Part shown: piece by piece, positions 6,568-7,969 of the stretch | Layout of the letters: each line of letters starts with the position of its first letter | How positions within the stretch are numbered: the first letter of the stretch is position 1 | NCBI GenBank assembly: GCA_007128495.1 | Contig: SKXH01000098.1 | Span: forward strand, 1-7,969 | DNA length: 7,969 nt | Direction: 5' to 3' | Source of the DNA: Bacteroidota bacterium | GTDB lineage: Bacteria; Bacteroidota; Ignavibacteria; T3Sed10-11 | Made by a program: the position numbers and the translations under genes | Notes under the pieces: model-generated | The model's input: only the letters and a program-made list of their open reading frames with translations | Database searches by the model: none | What the model was told of the DNA's origin: nothing

Positions 6568-7861
6568 AAATAATATCGTTACCGTTTCTCCGGTAAACGC
6601 TTTGCGGGGCGAGATCGAATTGCCGGGGGATAAGTCAATCGCACACCGGGCGGCATTGTTTGCTGCGTTGGCGAAAGGTGAGAGTTTGTTCGAAAACTTT
6701 CCCGACTCCAACGATCCGCTGACAACAGTGGAGTGCCTCGAAAAGCTCGGTATACAGTATGAATATGCCGGAAAAACACTCTGGATACAAGGCCGTGGCC
6801 CCTTCAGTTTTCAATGTCCAAAGGATGTTCTGGATGCAAAAAATTCAGGTACGACAATGCGGTTGCTGGCCGGAATTTTAGCGGGACAATCGTTTCCGTC
6901 GATCATTACCGGCGATAACTCATTATTGAAACGGCCGATGAGAAGGATCATCAAACAATTAGCGATGATGAACGCCCGTATCTCGGGTACCCGTAAAGGA
7001 ACTGCACCGATTAAAATTCGCGGTACAAATCGGCCGTTAAAAGGCATAAATTATGAACTGCCTGTTGCAAGTGCCCAGGTGAAAACGGCTATATTGCTGG
7101 CCGGGTTATATGCAACCGGGACAACAACAGTTATAGAAAAAATCCCGACCCGCGATCATACTGAAAGAATGCTCGGTTTACGGGTACAAAAGTTTGGACG
7201 TAAGAATTACATTTCGATCAATAAACTTCATCAGATACCGCCGTCACGTATGACCATTCCGGGCGATCCGTCAAGCGCCGCATTTTTTATTGTTGCTGCT
7301 CTTATTACGCCGCACAGTGAAGTAATGATCAAGAATGTCAGTTTGAATCCAACACGCATCATGTTTCTCAACATACTCAAGCGAATGCATGGAATTTTTG
7401 AAATCGTAAATAAGCGGAATCCCGACGGTGAGCCAATCGGAGATATTATTGCCAAATCGTCAAAATTGCAGGGATGTTCCGTTGGTGGAGAAGAAATTCC
7501 TCTTGTTATCGATGAGATTCCGATACTTGCAATTGCAGGGGCGAATGCCGGGGGAACATTCACGGTCAAGAACGCTGAAGAATTGAGAAATAAGGAGTCA
7601 GACCGGATCAGCTCCGTCGTTGCAAACCTTGCAGCGCTTGGTGTAAGGGTTGAAGAAACAACCGACGGTTTTGCACTTGAGGGAGGATCGCTGCACGGTG
7701 GAGCTTCCCTCGACAGTTACGGCGACCATCGGCTTGCGATGGCTTCGGTGGTTGCGGGTTTATCGGCCCGGAAAGAAATAACCATAAAGAATATGCAGGC
7801 GGCTGCTGTATCGTTTCCGAATTTTATGGATACAATTAAAATGATCACCAATAATAATTGA
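6542..7861 (+). CDS. aroA: 3-phosphoshikimate 1-carboxyvinyltransferase (EPSP synthase), class II-type
   Basis: AroA transfers the enolpyruvyl group of PEP to shikimate 3-phosphate, the sixth step of the shikimate pathway to chorismate. The 439-aa length is normal. Visible motifs are LPGDKSIAHR (27-36), KNSGTTMR (100-107), GDNSLLKRPMRR (124-135), SAQVK (177-181), RDHTER (204-209), PGDPSSAAFF (240-249), NPTR (269-272), DEIP (324-327, Asp324 as catalytic base), ELRNKESDR (347-355) and YGDHR (393-397). The signatures RxHxE, GDKS, SAQxK and NxTR mark class II enzymes. Gly103, the equivalent of the glyphosate-contacting E. coli Gly96, is retained. The start is uncertain: GTG 6542 or TTG 6548, the only common start codons early enough to keep the first conserved strand, and both lie inside gpmI. 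An ATG at 6564 is out of frame. No clear SD precedes either, so coupling to gpmI is likely. The stop is followed at 7870 by the ABC gene. Confidence 0.96.
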   Translation: MKLQTKLNENNIVTVSPVNALRGEIELPGDKSIAHRAALFAALAKGESLFENFPDSNDPLTTVECLEKLGIQYEYAGKTLWIQGRGPFSFQCPKDVLDAKNSGTTMRLLAGILAGQSFPSIITGDNSLLKRPMRRIIKQLAMMNARISGTRKGTAPIKIRGTNRPLKGINYELPVASAQVKTAILLAGLYATGTTTVIEKIPTRDHTERMLGLRVQKFGRKNYISINKLHQIPPSRMTIPGDPSSAAFFIVAALITPHSEVMIKNVSLNPTRIMFLNILKRMHGIFEIVNKRNPDGEPIGDIIAKSSKLQGCSVGGEEIPLVIDEIPILAIAGANAGGTFTVKNAEELRNKESDRISSVVANLAALGVRVEETTDGFALEGGSLHGGASLDSYGDHRLAMASVVAGLSARKEITIKNMQAAAVSFPNFMDTIKMITNNN

Positions 7862-7865
7862 GGTG
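7860..7865 (+). promoter_or_regulatory. Shine-Dalgarno site for the ABC ATPase gene, overlapping the aroA stop
   Basis: GAGGTG begins within the aroA TGA (7859-7861) and lies 4 nt before ATG 7870; counted as GAGG, the spacing is 6 nt. This arrangement supports the start and suggests cotranslation with aroA. It is a short, plausible site read by eye. Confidence 0.6.
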
Positions 7866-7869
7866 CCAT

Positions 7870-7969
7870 ATGGCAAGTGTACGCTTAGAAAATATCGAAA
7901 AAATATTTGAAGGTAATGTTGTTGCGGTCAGTGATTGCAACATCGAGATAAAAGACAGGGAGTTTGTCG
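7870..7969 (+). CDS. ABC transporter ATP-binding protein, probable sugar-import type (3' end outside window)
   Basis: Only the first 33 codons are present, and the window ends before the Walker A motif. The sequence MASVRLENIEKIF opens the protein, and NVVAVSDCNIEIKDREFV follows at residues 16-33. This is the characteristic first beta-sheet of ABC ATPases and most resembles the MsmK/UgpC/MalK group, which usually begins MA-V-LENV-K-F and continues AV-D-(S/N)-EI-DGEFV before the Walker A loop. That group energises carbohydrate importers (CUT1) and often serves several transporters. Here DRE replaces the usual DGE. It starts 8 nt after aroA with an SD overlapping the aroA stop, so it is likely in the same transcript. 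Substrate and exact subfamily cannot be told from this fragment; a phosphate, iron or spermidine ATPase is less likely but not excluded. No gene symbol is given for that reason. Confidence 0.8.
   Translation, partial: MASVRLENIEKIFEGNVVAVSDCNIEIKDREFV

Noticed and set aside
1..7969. Defence system, mobile element, CRISPR array, tandem repeats or other novel system in the window
   Set aside because: Almost every base is accounted for by conserved housekeeping genes. No direct-repeat arrays, transposase-like frames, integrase sites or unexplained long gaps were found.

Overview
This window is a compact run of bacterial housekeeping genes, all on the + strand with almost no intergenic space. 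I see no mobile element, phage gene, CRISPR array, tRNA or rRNA. Eight genes are recognised with confidence: the 3' end of infB, then rbfA, truB, ribF, rpsO, pnp, gpmI and aroA. The first 33 codons of an ABC-transporter ATPase gene follow at the right edge.

The left two thirds (1-4991) is the widely conserved translation and RNA block infB-rbfA-truB-ribF-rpsO-pnp. It covers translation initiation (IF-2), 30S maturation (RbfA), tRNA pseudouridine-55 (TruB), FMN/FAD synthesis (RibF), ribosomal protein S15 and polynucleotide phosphorylase. The right third (5017-7969) is less usual company for that block. It holds a cofactor-independent phosphoglycerate mutase, a class II-type EPSP synthase that overlaps it by 26 nt, and the ATPase of what looks like a carbohydrate ABC transporter (MsmK/UgpC/MalK type). 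GpmI leads through enolase to PEP, which is a substrate of AroA, so a metabolic link is conceivable. The sequence shows only the proximity and overlap.

Junctions are tight: rbfA/truB overlap by 23 nt, truB/ribF by 4 nt (GTGA) and gpmI/aroA by 26 nt. The other gaps are 8-44 nt. No rho-independent terminator is visible, so the block may be one or a few polycistronic transcripts. Clear Shine-Dalgarno sequences precede rpsO, pnp and the ABC gene, while rbfA, truB, ribF, gpmI and aroA have weak or no visible SD and may depend on translational coupling or A/T-rich initiation regions.

Organism: a bacterium of moderate GC (mid-40s percent by eye). The short TruB without a PUA domain, its sequence style (GHAGTLDPIATGLLIVC, KTKEIDSF) and the RbfA and GpmI sequences suggest the Bacteroidota/Chlorobiota/Ignavibacteria (FCB) neighbourhood or a related candidate phylum. 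S15 has PEVQ where, from memory, Bacteroidia carry an AEGQ-like sequence, and the MsmK-like ATPase also argues against a typical Bacteroidia member. This placement comes from remembered family features and is only moderately sure. I found no novel biological system; the points worth checking concern start sites, overlaps, the EPSP synthase class and gene order.
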